64,000 nt of DNA, taken from the NCBI GenBank assembly GCA_963838795.1, contig CAWISL010000011.1:62001-126000 (forward strand), in the 5' to 3' direction. Source of the stretch: JAIBJN01 sp963838795. Its GTDB lineage: Bacteria > Actinomycetota > Thermoleophilia > Gaiellales > Gaiellaceae. The translations under genes and the position numbers were made by a program. The notes beneath the pieces are model-generated. The model had not been told where the DNA came from, did no database searches, and was given only the letters and a program-made list of their open reading frames with translations. Shown here piece by piece: positions 24,124 to 32,765 of this stretch; within the stretch, counting starts at the first letter, position 1, and every line of letters begins with the position of its first letter.

Positions 24124-24480
24124 CTACGCCTCCTTGAAATCCAGCAAAGCGGCCAGCGTGGAGGCCGCATCGGGGCTGAACGAGTAGTAGGCCCACTTCC
24201 CGCGCTGCTTGCGCTCGAGCAGGCCGGCGTTTGTGAGCTTCTTCAGGTGATGGCTGACGGTGGGCTGCGAGAGCCCGAGCGGCTCGATCAGCTCGCAGAC
24301 GCAGACCGGCTCGGCGGTCGTCGCGAGCGCGTTCAGGATCCGCACCCGCGCCGGGTCGCCCAGCGCGCGGAAGAGCGCCGCCGTCGCCTCGGCCTCCTCG
24401 TCCGACAGCATCGGAGTCGCAAGCGGGGCGCAGCACGCGATCGGCGCGGATGGCTCGAGCAGTGGGACATTGTTTCGCAT
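24124..24480 (-). CDS. arsR: ArsR-family arsenic-responsive repressor (copy 2)
   Basis: A 118-residue winged-helix repressor with C60-V-C62 in EPVCVCELIEPLGL and the recognition helix QPTVSHHLKKLTNAGLLERKQRGKWAYYSF. An N-terminal C16-C17 pair matches the Corynebacterium ArsR type, where an N-terminal Cys pair and one Cys of the DNA-binding domain hold As(III). The related wing and recognition helix in copy 1 and the shared operator suggest cross-regulation. It forms an operon with arsM. The mRNA is probably nearly leaderless. Confidence 0.92.
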   Translation of the reverse strand: MRNNVPLLEPSAPIACCAPLATPMLSDEEAEATAALFRALGDPARVRILNALATTAEPVCVCELIEPLGLSQPTVSHHLKKLTNAGLLERKQRGKWAYYSFSPDAASTLAALLDFKEA

Positions 24481-24521
24481 CGACGATCGTCAATATATCG
24501 ACATCGGTCGATGCTTGTCAA
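24479..24521 (-). promoter_or_regulatory. arsR-arsM promoter with two overlapping ArsR operators
   Basis: On the minus strand: a perfect TTGACA (24521-24516), an 18-bp spacer and TATATT (24497-24492), eleven bases before the ATG. Operator ATCGAC-N4-GTCGAT at 24497-24512 fills the spacer, and ATCGAC-N4-GTCAAT at 24479-24494 covers the -10 and the start site. Bound ArsR would block polymerase directly. Confidence 0.75.
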
Positions 24522-24577
24522 CCCCCGAACGGCGCTCATGAGATCGGTTGGGCGATCCGACAACAACGGTTCAGGGC

Positions 24578-26758
24578 ATGCACTCGACCACGCTTCGCAA
24601 CCGCCTCGTGCTCATCGTGGCTCTTGGAGCCATGAGCGCAGCCTTCCTGCCGCAGGCTGCCCCCGCCCTCTCGGGCGGGCCGCCGCAGGCCGTGGACGAC
24701 GTGATCACCACGGCGCAGGGAACACCCGGAGACGCAAGCGTCCTCGCCAACGACTTCGATCCGGACGGCGATCCGCTCACGATCGTCAGCTGGACGCAGG
24801 CGACGGACGGAGCCGTGACGTGCCTCGCATCCGATTGCTTCTACACCCCTGACGACGTCGGGTTCACCGGCGTGGACTCGTTCACGTACACGATTTCGGA
24901 CGGGAACGGCGGCACGGACGAGGGGGAGGTCGTGGTCACCGTCACGCCGACGAACGAGCAGCCCGTCGCCGTCGACGACGCGCTCACGGCGGTCGAGGAC
25001 ACGGCTGGAAGCGTGAACGTCCTCACCAACGACTCCGACGACGACGGCGATCCCCTCGTCGTCGAGACGCTCAACCCGTCGGCCGACAACGGCACCGTGT
25101 CCTGCGAGACGGACGGGATCTGCACCTACACGCCCAACCCCGACTTCGCGGGCTCCGACACGTTCACCTACACGATCAACGACGGTCAGGGCGGCGCGGA
25201 CTCCGGCGCCGTCGCGGTCACGGTCACCCCGGTGAACGACCCTCCGAACGCGGTGAACGACTCGCTGACGACGTCGCAGGACACGCTCGGCTTCCTCAAC
25301 GTGCGCCTGAACGACACCGATGTCGACGGGGACACCCTGCTCGTCACGACCCCCTCGCCGACAGCCGGACACGGCACAGTGTCGTGCACGGGCGGCGGCG
25401 CGTGCAGCTACTCGCCGGATCCGGGGTACGGCGGGCCCGATTCCTTCACGTACTCGATCTCGGACGGCCACGGCGGCACCGACTCCGCCACGGTGAGCGT
25501 GACCGTGGTCTCGGGAAACAATGCGCCCGTCGCCGACGACGACGCGCTGACGACCTCCGAGGACGTTCCCGGTGCGGTGAACGTGCTCGACGGCGATACG
25601 GATGTCGACGGGGACACGTTGACCGTGACGACGCCGGCGCCGACAGCTGCGAACGGCACCGTCGCCTGCACGGCGGGTGGGACGTGCACCTACACGCCGG
25701 CGCCGGACTACAACGGCGCCGACTCCTTCGAGTACACGGTTTCGGACGGACGGGGCAAGTCCGACACGGGCCTCGTCAGCGTCACCGTCACGCCGGCCAC
25801 CGAAGCGCCGGTCGCAGTCGACGACTCCCTCACCACCGCCGAGGACTCGCAGGGCCAGGTCGACGTGCTCGCCAACGACTCCGACGTCGACGGCGACGCT
25901 CTCTCCGTCGCGGGGTCGACCGACGGCGCCCACGGAGTGGTGTCCTGCCAGCCCTCTGGGACCTGCACGTACGGCCCGGCCGCGAACTACGCCGGGGCGG
26001 ATGCGTTCACCTACACCGTCTCGGACGGGAACGGGGGCACTGACGTCGGCACCGTCTCGGTCACCGTCACGCCCGAGAACGACGCTCCGGTCGCCGACGA
26101 CGAGGCTCTGACGACACAGGTGGACACTCCGGCGAACGTCAACGTGCTCACGGGCGACGCTGACGTCGACGGCGACACCCTCGCGATCGACACAGGCGCC
26201 TGGAGCGACGCCGCCCACGGGTCCGTCGGCTGCGACGAGACGACGGGGGTCTGCACCTACACGCCGGACGCCGGCTTCGTCGGCCCGGACAGCTTCACGT
26301 ACACGGTCACAGACGGGCAGGCCACCGACGACGGCCTGGTCTCCGTCACTGTCCAGGGGCTCAACGCCGACCCGAGCTGCACGGGCGTGAAGCCCTCGGA
26401 GAAGAAGCTGTGGCCGCCCGAGCACCAGCTCGAAACGGTCAAGCTCTCGGGAGCAACCGACCCCGACGGCGACCCGCTCGTCTTTGCGATCACCGGGGTC
26501 ACCCAGGACGAGAAGATCAAGAAGGTCAGCGGCAAGGGCGACGAGAAGCCCGACGCCAAGCGGGTGTCCGGGAAGCCCGACCAGATCAAGCTTCGCGCCG
26601 AGCGCGATCCCGACAAGAACGGGCGCGTCTACCGCATCGCCTACAGGGTCTCCGACGGTCACGGCGGGAGCTGCACAGGCGTCGAGCAGGTCGGCGTCCC
26701 TGTGAAGAAGCGCAAGACGGCCGTCGCGAACGCGAAGTCGTTCAACTCGTTCGGCTAG
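24578..26758 (+). CDS. Large exported protein with six cadherin/VCBS-like Ig repeats
   Basis: A 726-residue secreted or wall-associated protein. The signal peptide covers residues ~1-35 (RNRLVLIVALGAMSAAFLPQAAPALS). Six tandem ~93-residue domains follow, each with (P/A)VADDxLTT.ED, NVLxNDxDxDGD, TCTYTPxxxFxGxDSFTYTxSDGxGG and VSVTVTP. The DxDxDGD motif is a calcium site and each unit has a Cys pair. The C-terminal ~120 residues (KLWPPEHQLETVKLSG, DPDGDPLVFAITGV, YRVSDGHGGSCTG) match a domain common at the end of such actinobacterial surface proteins. No sorting signal is seen. ATG 24578 gives a clean signal peptide. The likely role is surface structure or adhesion. Confidence 0.82.
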   Translation: MHSTTLRNRLVLIVALGAMSAAFLPQAAPALSGGPPQAVDDVITTAQGTPGDASVLANDFDPDGDPLTIVSWTQATDGAVTCLASDCFYTPDDVGFTGVDSFTYTISDGNGGTDEGEVVVTVTPTNEQPVAVDDALTAVEDTAGSVNVLTNDSDDDGDPLVVETLNPSADNGTVSCETDGICTYTPNPDFAGSDTFTYTINDGQGGADSGAVAVTVTPVNDPPNAVNDSLTTSQDTLGFLNVRLNDTDVDGDTLLVTTPSPTAGHGTVSCTGGGACSYSPDPGYGGPDSFTYSISDGHGGTDSATVSVTVVSGNNAPVADDDALTTSEDVPGAVNVLDGDTDVDGDTLTVTTPAPTAANGTVACTAGGTCTYTPAPDYNGADSFEYTVSDGRGKSDTGLVSVTVTPATEAPVAVDDSLTTAEDSQGQVDVLANDSDVDGDALSVAGSTDGAHGVVSCQPSGTCTYGPAANYAGADAFTYTVSDGNGGTDVGTVSVTVTPENDAPVADDEALTTQVDTPANVNVLTGDADVDGDTLAIDTGAWSDAAHGSVGCDETTGVCTYTPDAGFVGPDSFTYTVTDGQATDDGLVSVTVQGLNADPSCTGVKPSEKKLWPPEHQLETVKLSGATDPDGDPLVFAITGVTQDEKIKKVSGKGDEKPDAKRVSGKPDQIKLRAERDPDKNGRVYRIAYRVSDGHGGSCTGVEQVGVPVKKRKTAVANAKSFNSFG
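24683..26365 (+). repeat. Six tandem ~280-bp coding repeats (Ig/cadherin-like)
   Basis: In-frame units inside the exported protein with recurring VDDSLTT, DVDGDTL and DSFTYTVSDG blocks. Unit length is nearly constant, with moderate DNA divergence between copies. Confidence 0.85.
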
Positions 26759-26817
26759 CGGCCGCCTCGCCGAAAGCGGGTGGCCCGACGTCAGGAGGCT
26801 TCGTATAGTCGAGAGCG

Positions 26818-28692
26818 ATGGTCGCCCTCGCTCCGCCTCCGCCACCGCCACCGCCACCGCCACCGATCGTCGTACGGTGCCCGGCCGAGGCGCGCCAGCT
26901 TCGACGAGACGCGCAGTGCGGCTTCGTGCGCGTTCCGCTCGACCGGGCGAATCCCGGCGGCAGGACGATCCGCGTCTACTTCGAGCGTTACCCGCGGAGG
27001 AACAAGGATCTGCCGCGGATCTCGACCGTCGTCTCGCTCGAGGGCGGGCCGGGCTATGCGGTCACCCCCGGACGCTGGGACCGCGTCGACCTGTGGCGGC
27101 CGCTCTCCCGCCGGCGCGATCTCGTGCTCATCGACCTGCGGGGCACGGGCGGGAGCACGCCGCTCGGCTGCAAGGCGTTTTCGCGGCCGCTGCGCCGCTA
27201 CGTGGCCCAAGCTGGTCGCTGCTCGGAACAGATCGGCCCCAAGCGCGACCTCTACTCGACGTCGCAGGCCGTCCAGGACCTCGAGGCGGTGCTGCAGGCT
27301 CTCCACGCCGGCAAGATCGATCTCTACGGGGACTCCTACGGCACCTATGCGGCGCAGGCGTACGCGCTTCGCTTCCCCCAGCGGCTGCGCTCGCTGGCGC
27401 TCGACGCCGCCTACCCGCTGCCCGGAACGGACCCTGCCTGGGCCGACCTGGTCGAGGCGCTCCGGATCGGGCTCGAGCTTTCGTGCTCTCGCTCGGTGAC
27501 CTGCCCGACAAGGAATCCGCTCAAACTGGTCACGCGCTTCGCCGATCGGGTCCGCGGGGAGCCGATCTTGGGCTTCGGGCGGGACGGCGACGGGACGCGC
27601 ACACGCGTCCGCCTGGACGAGGACGCGTTCGTACAGCTCGTCCACTCCGGCTACTGGTATCCGGGGCTCTGGCGCGACCTGCCCGCCGCGATCCAGGCGG
27701 CAAACCGAGGCGACATGGCTGCGATCCTTCGACTCGCCGCCGAGACCGTGACGGTGGTGGGCGAGCCCGAGGATCCTCCGACCTGGTCCGAGTCGCTCTA
27801 CCTCGCGGTCATCTGCCACGACTATCCGCAGCTCTGGGACTTCACCACGCCGATGGCCGATCGGCGTGCGGAAGCCGAGGGCCGGATCGCCGCCTATCCG
27901 CCCGGCACGTTCGCGCCCTTCAGCGCCTCCGCGTGGACCGGCATCGACTACGAAGGAGTCTTGGCCTGCCTCCGCTGGCCGTCCCCCGCCCGCCCGGATC
28001 CGCCCGACCCGCCCGGAGCGGTGTATCCGGATGTCCCGACGCTCGTCCTCAACGGCGACCTCGACGCGATTACGGCCTCGTCCGGGGCTCGCGAGGTGGC
28101 GCGGCGATTCCCGGGCGCGACCTTCGTCGAGGTCGCGAACTCGGTGCACGTGACCGCGCTCGCCGACTGGGACCTCTGCGCCTCGCGGATCTACACGCAT
28201 TTCGTCCGCAACCTGACCCCGGGAGACACCTCCTGCGCAGCTGAGGTCGGCGAGTGGAACCTCATCCCGGAGTTCTCGAGCTCGGTCGAAGACGTCGCTC
28301 CGGCCCGTCGGGCCGCAGGCGACGACTCGACGAAGGACGACCGGCGACTGGCGGCCGCCGCCGCCCTCACCGCCGCCGACGTGATCGCGCGCTGGATGGT
28401 GAACTACGACGGGACCAGCGTCGGCCTCCACGGCGGGAGCTGGTGGTACTCGGGCGACCCGAACGTCCGGTTCCGGCTCACGAACGTGCGGCTCGTGCCC
28501 GGCGTCTCTGTGACCGGTACCGTCCGCTGGGCGTACGAGGGCGGCGCCTCGAGCGCGAACCTCGAGGTGAGGGGGCCGGACGGCACGGCGGGCGAGCTCC
28601 GGATCTCCTGGCTCAAGCGCCCGCACGCCAGCGCGACGCTCGACGGTGCGATCGGCGGCCGGCAGCTGCGGGCCACGATGCCCGCCCCGTAG
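26818..28692 (+). CDS. Alpha/beta-hydrolase, TAP/proline-iminopeptidase-like, with polyproline N-terminus
   Basis: A 624-residue protein. Residues 6-16 are eleven prolines. The hydrolase fold runs from ~45: SLEGGPGY (oxyanion region), LIDLRGTGGS, nucleophile S173 in LYGDSYGTYAAQ, then the TAP-like C-terminal part with LVLNGDLDAITAS (Asp) and ANSVHVTA (His). The catalytic triad is complete. A final ~150-residue beta-rich extension (VRFRLTNVRLVPGVSVTGTVRWAYEGG) is unusual. Relatives are normally secreted, but no signal peptide is present at this start or in frame upstream. TATAGT at 26804-26809, eight bases before the ATG, is a good -10 for a leaderless mRNA. Confidence 0.82.
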   Translation: MVALAPPPPPPPPPPPIVVRCPAEARQLRRDAQCGFVRVPLDRANPGGRTIRVYFERYPRRNKDLPRISTVVSLEGGPGYAVTPGRWDRVDLWRPLSRRRDLVLIDLRGTGGSTPLGCKAFSRPLRRYVAQAGRCSEQIGPKRDLYSTSQAVQDLEAVLQALHAGKIDLYGDSYGTYAAQAYALRFPQRLRSLALDAAYPLPGTDPAWADLVEALRIGLELSCSRSVTCPTRNPLKLVTRFADRVRGEPILGFGRDGDGTRTRVRLDEDAFVQLVHSGYWYPGLWRDLPAAIQAANRGDMAAILRLAAETVTVVGEPEDPPTWSESLYLAVICHDYPQLWDFTTPMADRRAEAEGRIAAYPPGTFAPFSASAWTGIDYEGVLACLRWPSPARPDPPDPPGAVYPDVPTLVLNGDLDAITASSGAREVARRFPGATFVEVANSVHVTALADWDLCASRIYTHFVRNLTPGDTSCAAEVGEWNLIPEFSSSVEDVAPARRAAGDDSTKDDRRLAAAAALTAADVIARWMVNYDGTSVGLHGGSWWYSGDPNVRFRLTNVRLVPGVSVTGTVRWAYEGGASSANLEVRGPDGTAGELRISWLKRPHASATLDGAIGGRQLRATMPAP

Positions 28693-28701
28693 GCTTCGGC
28701 G

Positions 28702-29022
28702 ATGCTCCTGATCACGGGCCTCGTCCTGCTCTTCGTGCTGCCGACCCCGTGGAACCTGATCGCGCTTCTCGCCGGGCTCGTGCTCTGGCTGGCAGAGGTC
28801 TTCGCCATCTGGCGCCTCGTGCGGAAGAAGCAGGTGCAGGCGGGAGCCGAGACCTTGGTGGGGCGGACGGCCACGGTGATCGTTGCCTGCAAGCCGCTGG
28901 GCCAGGTGCGCCTCTCGGGCGAGTCCGAGATCTGGCGGGCCCGCTGCGTGGAGGGGGCTGAGCGTGGCGAGACGGTGCGGGTCGTCGGGCTCGACCAGCT
29001 CACCCTGATCGTCGAGCGCTAG
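28702..29022 (+). CDS. NfeD-like small membrane protein
   Basis: 106 residues. Two adjacent membrane helices (~2-36) are followed by an OB-fold domain: ETLVGRTATVIVACKPLGQVRLSGESEIWRARC...GETVRVVGLDQLTLIVE. This is the short NfeD form, a partner of SPFH/stomatin-type proteins or membrane proteases, though none is adjacent. It starts 9 bp after the hydrolase stop, and that stop overlaps a TAGGCT that could be a -10. Its stop codon is inside the hairpin shared with the ClC gene. Confidence 0.82.
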   Translation: MLLITGLVLLFVLPTPWNLIALLAGLVLWLAEVFAIWRLVRKKQVQAGAETLVGRTATVIVACKPLGQVRLSGESEIWRARCVEGAERGETVRVVGLDQLTLIVER

Positions 29023-29073
29023 GAGGGCTTGGCGGAACGTGGCACAGCGGTCGTTTCGTCGAGCCCTCCTAGC
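29018..29073. terminator. Hairpin joining the ends of two convergent genes
   Basis: CTAGGAGGGCT (29019-29029) pairs perfectly with AGCCCTCCTAG (29062-29072) across a 32-base loop. The TAG in the left arm is the NfeD stop and the CTA in the right arm is the ClC stop read on the other strand. It probably acts as a bidirectional terminator, although there is no T-tract. Confidence 0.55.
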
Positions 29074-30361
29074 TCGACTCGGTCGCCGTGCGCAGCGCCA
29101 GCCGCTCGAGCCCGTTCGTCACCACCCAGGCCGCGGCCGCGGCGAAAATGGCGGCCGGCACGGCGTCGGTCGCATCGGAGCCGACGAGCACCGCCGCCAG
29201 GACGATCGGCGAGAAGACGAGCTTCGTCATCGCGACGGTCCCCGCCGTAGCTCCGACGGCAACGGCCAGCGTCGGCGATACGTCGAAGGCCATCACCGCG
29301 AACATGGCCAGGCCGACCCCGAGGAAGATGGCCGGGAAGACGGGGCCTCCACGGAAGCCGCACCCGAGGCAGATCCCGAAGGCGAGGGCTTTGGCGGCGA
29401 GGAGGACGAGGAGGATTCGCGCCGAGTCCTCGGCCACGAGATCCGGGAGCGAGGACTGGCCCGAGAAGAGCACGTCCTGGGAGTTCGAGCCAAGGCCGTC
29501 GGCCACCAGCGCCAGCAGGCCGACTGCGAGCCCGCCGGCGAGGAGGAGCGGGCCCATTCCGAGCCGCCGTTCGCTCACGAGCGTTCGCCGTCCCAGGATG
29601 CGCACGGCTTCGCAGAGGAACGCGGTCACGACCCCGATGACGACCGCCAGGAGCAGGTCGCGGATGCTGGTGCCGTCGTAAGCCGGCAACCCGGGGACGG
29701 AGAGCGACGCCTGCTCGAGGCCGCCCCAGTCGCCTAGCCCGATGAAGAGCAGATAGCCCACCCCGGCGGCGACGAGGCCGGGGAGGAGAACCGGGATCAA
29801 CAGCGCCCCCATGCCGACTCCGGCCTCGATCAGCAGGATGCCCGCGACGAGGGGCCCGCCGAAGAGGGCGGAGATCGCCGAGAAGGAGCCGGCCATGGCG
29901 AGCACGCCGTGCTGCTTCTCGTCGACGGTCACGATGCGCGTCACAAGAAGGCCGACGACCGACCCGAGCGCGATGAGGGGCGCTTCAGGCCCGACGACCG
30001 CGCCGAAGACGAGCGAGCCGAACGCGGCCAGCGCGACTCCGGGGGCATACGCAATCGGCGTCGGTCCTCCGCCGCCCAGTCCGGCGAGCGGCGAGTGGCC
30101 GCCGTCCCCGGGCAGGAGCTTCCGGGCGACTACGACGATGCAGGCTCCGACCACGGGCAGGCCCACGACGAGGTACCACGGTGGCGACGAGTACCCGAGC
30201 GCGTCCGGCAGGTCGTGCCAGACCCAGCCCTCGAGCTCGTGGACGAGCGCGAGGAAGCCGGCGGCGACGAGGGCGGCCGGTGCGCCGATCACCGCACCGA
30301 GGAGGATCAGGCGGAGATAGGCACCCCCCGTCAGCTGGGGTGCCTCCGGGGACGCTGTCAC
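29069..30361 (-). CDS. ClC-family chloride channel/transporter
   Basis: A 430-residue membrane protein with about ten to twelve hydrophobic segments. The anion-path motifs are GPEAPLIALGS (GREGP-like, with the gating Glu kept) and GFRGGPVFPAIFLG (the GxFxP-like region). The serine-site motif GSGIP is replaced by GDGGHSP. The gating Glu suggests proton-coupled exchange rather than a pure channel, but this is inference. GTG start at 30361. The 142 bp upstream, to the next gene end, hold nothing I recognise. Confidence 0.88.
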   Translation of the reverse strand: MTASPEAPQLTGGAYLRLILLGAVIGAPAALVAAGFLALVHELEGWVWHDLPDALGYSSPPWYLVVGLPVVGACIVVVARKLLPGDGGHSPLAGLGGGGPTPIAYAPGVALAAFGSLVFGAVVGPEAPLIALGSVVGLLVTRIVTVDEKQHGVLAMAGSFSAISALFGGPLVAGILLIEAGVGMGALLIPVLLPGLVAAGVGYLLFIGLGDWGGLEQASLSVPGLPAYDGTSIRDLLLAVVIGVVTAFLCEAVRILGRRTLVSERRLGMGPLLLAGGLAVGLLALVADGLGSNSQDVLFSGQSSLPDLVAEDSARILLVLLAAKALAFGICLGCGFRGGPVFPAIFLGVGLAMFAVMAFDVSPTLAVAVGATAGTVAMTKLVFSPIVLAAVLVGSDATDAVPAAIFAAAAAWVVTNGLERLALRTATESS

Positions 30362-30503
30362 CCGAGAAACCGTAACGCCCGGAGCGGCGTGACTCCGTTA
30401 TCCGCGGGCGCCGCTTGCCGCGTCCGCCATCTTCTCGAGCGCCTGGTCGATCGTCCCAGAGGATGCTGGGCATGCGTCCCGCCTCGTTTCGGTGGGAACC
30501 CGG

Positions 30504-31433
30504 CTAGGCGCGCACGAGACAGCGGAAGCCGAGGTGGTTCGTCGACGTGTCGATCGCCTGGGCCATTCGCGCCGCCGGCCGGTACCGGCGGCAGTAGTTC
30601 GGCGCGCATAGGTGCGAGCCGCCCTTCATCACCTTCCTCGGAATCGCCGCCGGGTCGTTCGGGTCGACGCTCGCCGACCGCGGGTCTCCTCCGCAGCACG
30701 GCGACGGCGCCTCGTGGCTCGCCGTGTACCAGTCGGTCGTCCACTCCCACACGTTCCCGGTCATGTCGTGGAGGCCGTAGCCGTTCGGCGGGAACGCGCC
30801 GACCGGCGACGTGCCTTCGTAGCCGTCCAGGAGGGTGTTCTCGTATGGGAACTCGCCCTGCCACGTGTTCGCCATGGGCTTTCCCTTCGGCATCAGCTCG
30901 TCCCCCCAGGCGAACTCGGCGCCGTTCAGCCCGCCGCGGGCAGCGAGCTCCCACTCGGCCTCGGTGGGCAGCTCCTTGCCTGCCCACGCCGCGTACGCCT
31001 CCGCGTCGGGGAAGGCGACGTGCACGACGGGGTGCCGCTCGCGGCCGTGCAGCGTGCTCCCCGGGCCTTCGGGGTGGCGCCAGTCCGCGTCCGGCGTCCA
31101 CGTCCACCAGTTGAAGTGGTCGCTCAGGTCGACCGGTCCCTTCGAGCGCTCGAACACGACCGACCCGGCGAAGAGCAGCTCCGGCTTCGCGTCGGGGTAC
31201 CGAGCGGCGTCCGGGGCCTGCTCGGCCAAGGTCACGTGGTCGGTCGCCTTCACGAACCGCAGGAACTCCAGGTTGGTGACGGGGTGCTCGTCGACCCAGA
31301 AGCTCCCCACCGTCACCTCGCGAGCGGGCGCCTCCTCCGGGTAGTGGCGATCCGACCCCATGGCGAACGTGCCGCCGGGGACGAGCGCCATCCCCTTTCG
31401 GCTAGCGCCACTCTCAGCCGTTGCCCGAGCCAT
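30504..31433 (-). CDS. Formylglycine-generating enzyme (FGE, sulfatase-activating)
   Basis: A 309-residue FGE-sulfatase fold protein: MALVPGGTFAMGSDRHYPEEAPAREVTVGSFWVDEHPVTNLEFLRFV at the start, LPTEAEWELAARGG, and GLHDMTGNVWEWTTDWY. Unlike many family members it keeps both copper-binding cysteines, C276 and C281, in GGSHLCAPNYCRRYRPAAR, so it should convert a Cys in CxPxR of a sulfatase to formylglycine using oxygen. No sulfatase gene is in the window. ATG 31433 has GGAGGGG upstream; the in-frame codon at 31493 adds 20 non-family residues. Confidence 0.9.
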   Translation of the reverse strand: MARATAESGASRKGMALVPGGTFAMGSDRHYPEEAPAREVTVGSFWVDEHPVTNLEFLRFVKATDHVTLAEQAPDAARYPDAKPELLFAGSVVFERSKGPVDLSDHFNWWTWTPDADWRHPEGPGSTLHGRERHPVVHVAFPDAEAYAAWAGKELPTEAEWELAARGGLNGAEFAWGDELMPKGKPMANTWQGEFPYENTLLDGYEGTSPVGAFPPNGYGLHDMTGNVWEWTTDWYTASHEAPSPCCGGDPRSASVDPNDPAAIPRKVMKGGSHLCAPNYCRRYRPAARMAQAIDTSTNHLGFRCLVRA

Positions 31434-31514
31434 CGCATCCCCTCCGCGGGTTCGTCGCGACACCTTATGCAACTCCGGAGGGCGAAGCCTCACCGCCTGC
31501 GGCGATCGTCTCGG

Positions 31515-32021
31515 CTAGACGTCGTCGGCGTGCTGCTCGGCCCGCACCGCGGCGTCCAGGACTTCGCGGACATGCGTGGGCTCGAGGAGGGCCTTGAACT
31601 CGAGGGCGCCGCCGGACGATCCGGCCGTGTCGATCTGGAGGCTGCCGACGCCGAACATCCGGTCGAAGAGCGTCTGGCGGAGGGTGACGTCCTGCACTCG
31701 CTCGAGACGGGCCGTCTGCTCGTGGATCGACACGAGGCCGTGGCGGACGAAGACGCGCCGGTTCGTGATCGTGTACTTCCAGCGGATCGTCTCGAGGAAG
31801 GCCCAGACCACGGTGACGAGCGCGACGATGCCGACCACGACCACCGTGACGGTGGCCGAGAGGTCCGCCCAGAGGCACACCACGAGCGCGAGGATCGTGA
31901 GGAGAACGCCCGGAACGAGGATCGCCATCCGCCCGCGCCACGACGGCCGACCGGCCCAGATGACCTGCTCTTCCTCGGCTGCCACGGCCACGGCGGGACG
32001 ATAGCTCGCGGGCGGACGCAC
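31515..32021 (-). CDS. Bacterial PH-domain (bPH2/YdbS-like) membrane protein
   Basis: 168 residues. A short soluble N-terminus with EEEQVIWAGRPSWRG leads to two membrane helices (~34-75) and then a PH-like domain: WKYTITNRRVFVRHGLVSIHEQTARLERVQDVTLRQTLFDRMFGVGSLQIDTAG. This is the usual bPH2 layout. The function is unknown; relatives bind membrane or peptide ligands. The GTG start is tentative. It is divergent from the metallo-hydrolase gene. Confidence 0.82.
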   Translation of the reverse strand: MRPPASYRPAVAVAAEEEQVIWAGRPSWRGRMAILVPGVLLTILALVVCLWADLSATVTVVVVGIVALVTVVWAFLETIRWKYTITNRRVFVRHGLVSIHEQTARLERVQDVTLRQTLFDRMFGVGSLQIDTAGSSGGALEFKALLEPTHVREVLDAAVRAEQHADDV

Positions 32022-32048
32022 TGCCCGTTATTCCTCTAACGTGCCCGG

Positions 32049-32765
32049 GTGCGCTTGACTCTCGTGCGGCACGCGACGCTGCTCGTCGAGCTGGACGGTC
32101 GCCGCATCCTCGTCGAGCCGATGCTCGACCCGCCGGGCGCGCGACCGGAGGTCGAGGACTCCCCGAGCCCGCGGGCGAACCCGCTCGTGCCCTTGCCCGT
32201 TCCCGCTGAGAAGCTCGTGGCGGGCCTCGACGCGGTCATCGTCACGCACCTGCACGAGGATCACTTCGACGACACCGGCGCGCGCCTCCTCCCGCGCGAC
32301 GTCCCGGTCTTCTGCCAGCCCGAGGACGAGGAGCACCTTCGTGCGCTCGGCCTGGACGCCCGGCCGGTTGACGACGAAGCCGTCTGGGACGGTCTCAGGA
32401 TCGCGCGGACTGGAGGGTGTCACGGCTCGGACGCTGCCACGATCGCCGACCTCGCACCGGTGAGCGGCTTCGTCCTCGACGGCCTCTACATCGCGGGTGA
32501 CACGGTCTGGTGCTCGCACGTCGAAGAGGCGATCGAGCGACACCAGCCCCGCGTCGCCGTCGTCAACGGCAGCGGTGCGTGCTTCCTGACGGGCGGGCCG
32601 CTCGTCATGACCGCGGAGCAGATCGGCGAGGTGGTCGAGCGCGTGCCGACGGTCGTCGTCGTCCACCTCGAGGCGATCAACCACTGCCTCGAGACGAGGG
32701 CCGAGGTGCGCGCCGCCGTTCCCGACGCCCTGGTCCCCGAGGACGGCGAGACGCTCGACCTTTAG
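32049..32765 (+). CDS. Metallo-beta-lactamase-fold hydrolase (UlaG-like)
   Basis: A 238-residue soluble protein. It begins RLTLVRHATLLVELDGRRILVEPML, as in UlaG/YtnP-like hydrolases, followed by the metal motif H67-x-H69-x-D71-H72 (VTHLHEDHFDD). The second-half ligands are likely in GGCHGSD, IAGDTVW and VVHLEAINHC. A Cys near the metal site is notable. The substrate is unknown. The GTG start follows CTAACG without a clear ribosome site. Its end overlaps the convergent membrane-protein gene by four bases. Confidence 0.83.
   Translation: MRLTLVRHATLLVELDGRRILVEPMLDPPGARPEVEDSPSPRANPLVPLPVPAEKLVAGLDAVIVTHLHEDHFDDTGARLLPRDVPVFCQPEDEEHLRALGLDARPVDDEAVWDGLRIARTGGCHGSDAATIADLAPVSGFVLDGLYIAGDTVWCSHVEEAIERHQPRVAVVNGSGACFLTGGPLVMTAEQIGEVVERVPTVVVVHLEAINHCLETRAEVRAAVPDALVPEDGETLDL

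Noticed and set aside
24683..26365. Tandem ~280-bp repeats considered as a recent amplification or phage element
   Set aside because: Copies have diverged and encode Ig/cadherin-like domains with calcium motifs; ordinary surface-protein repeats.
26839..26868. CCGCCA-type short tandem repeat
   Set aside because: It simply encodes the proline run of the hydrolase; not a separate repeat element.
30362..30503. Gap between the ClC and FGE genes checked for a small gene or RNA
   Set aside because: No start with a ribosome site, no stable hairpin with T-tract and no recognisable RNA motif.
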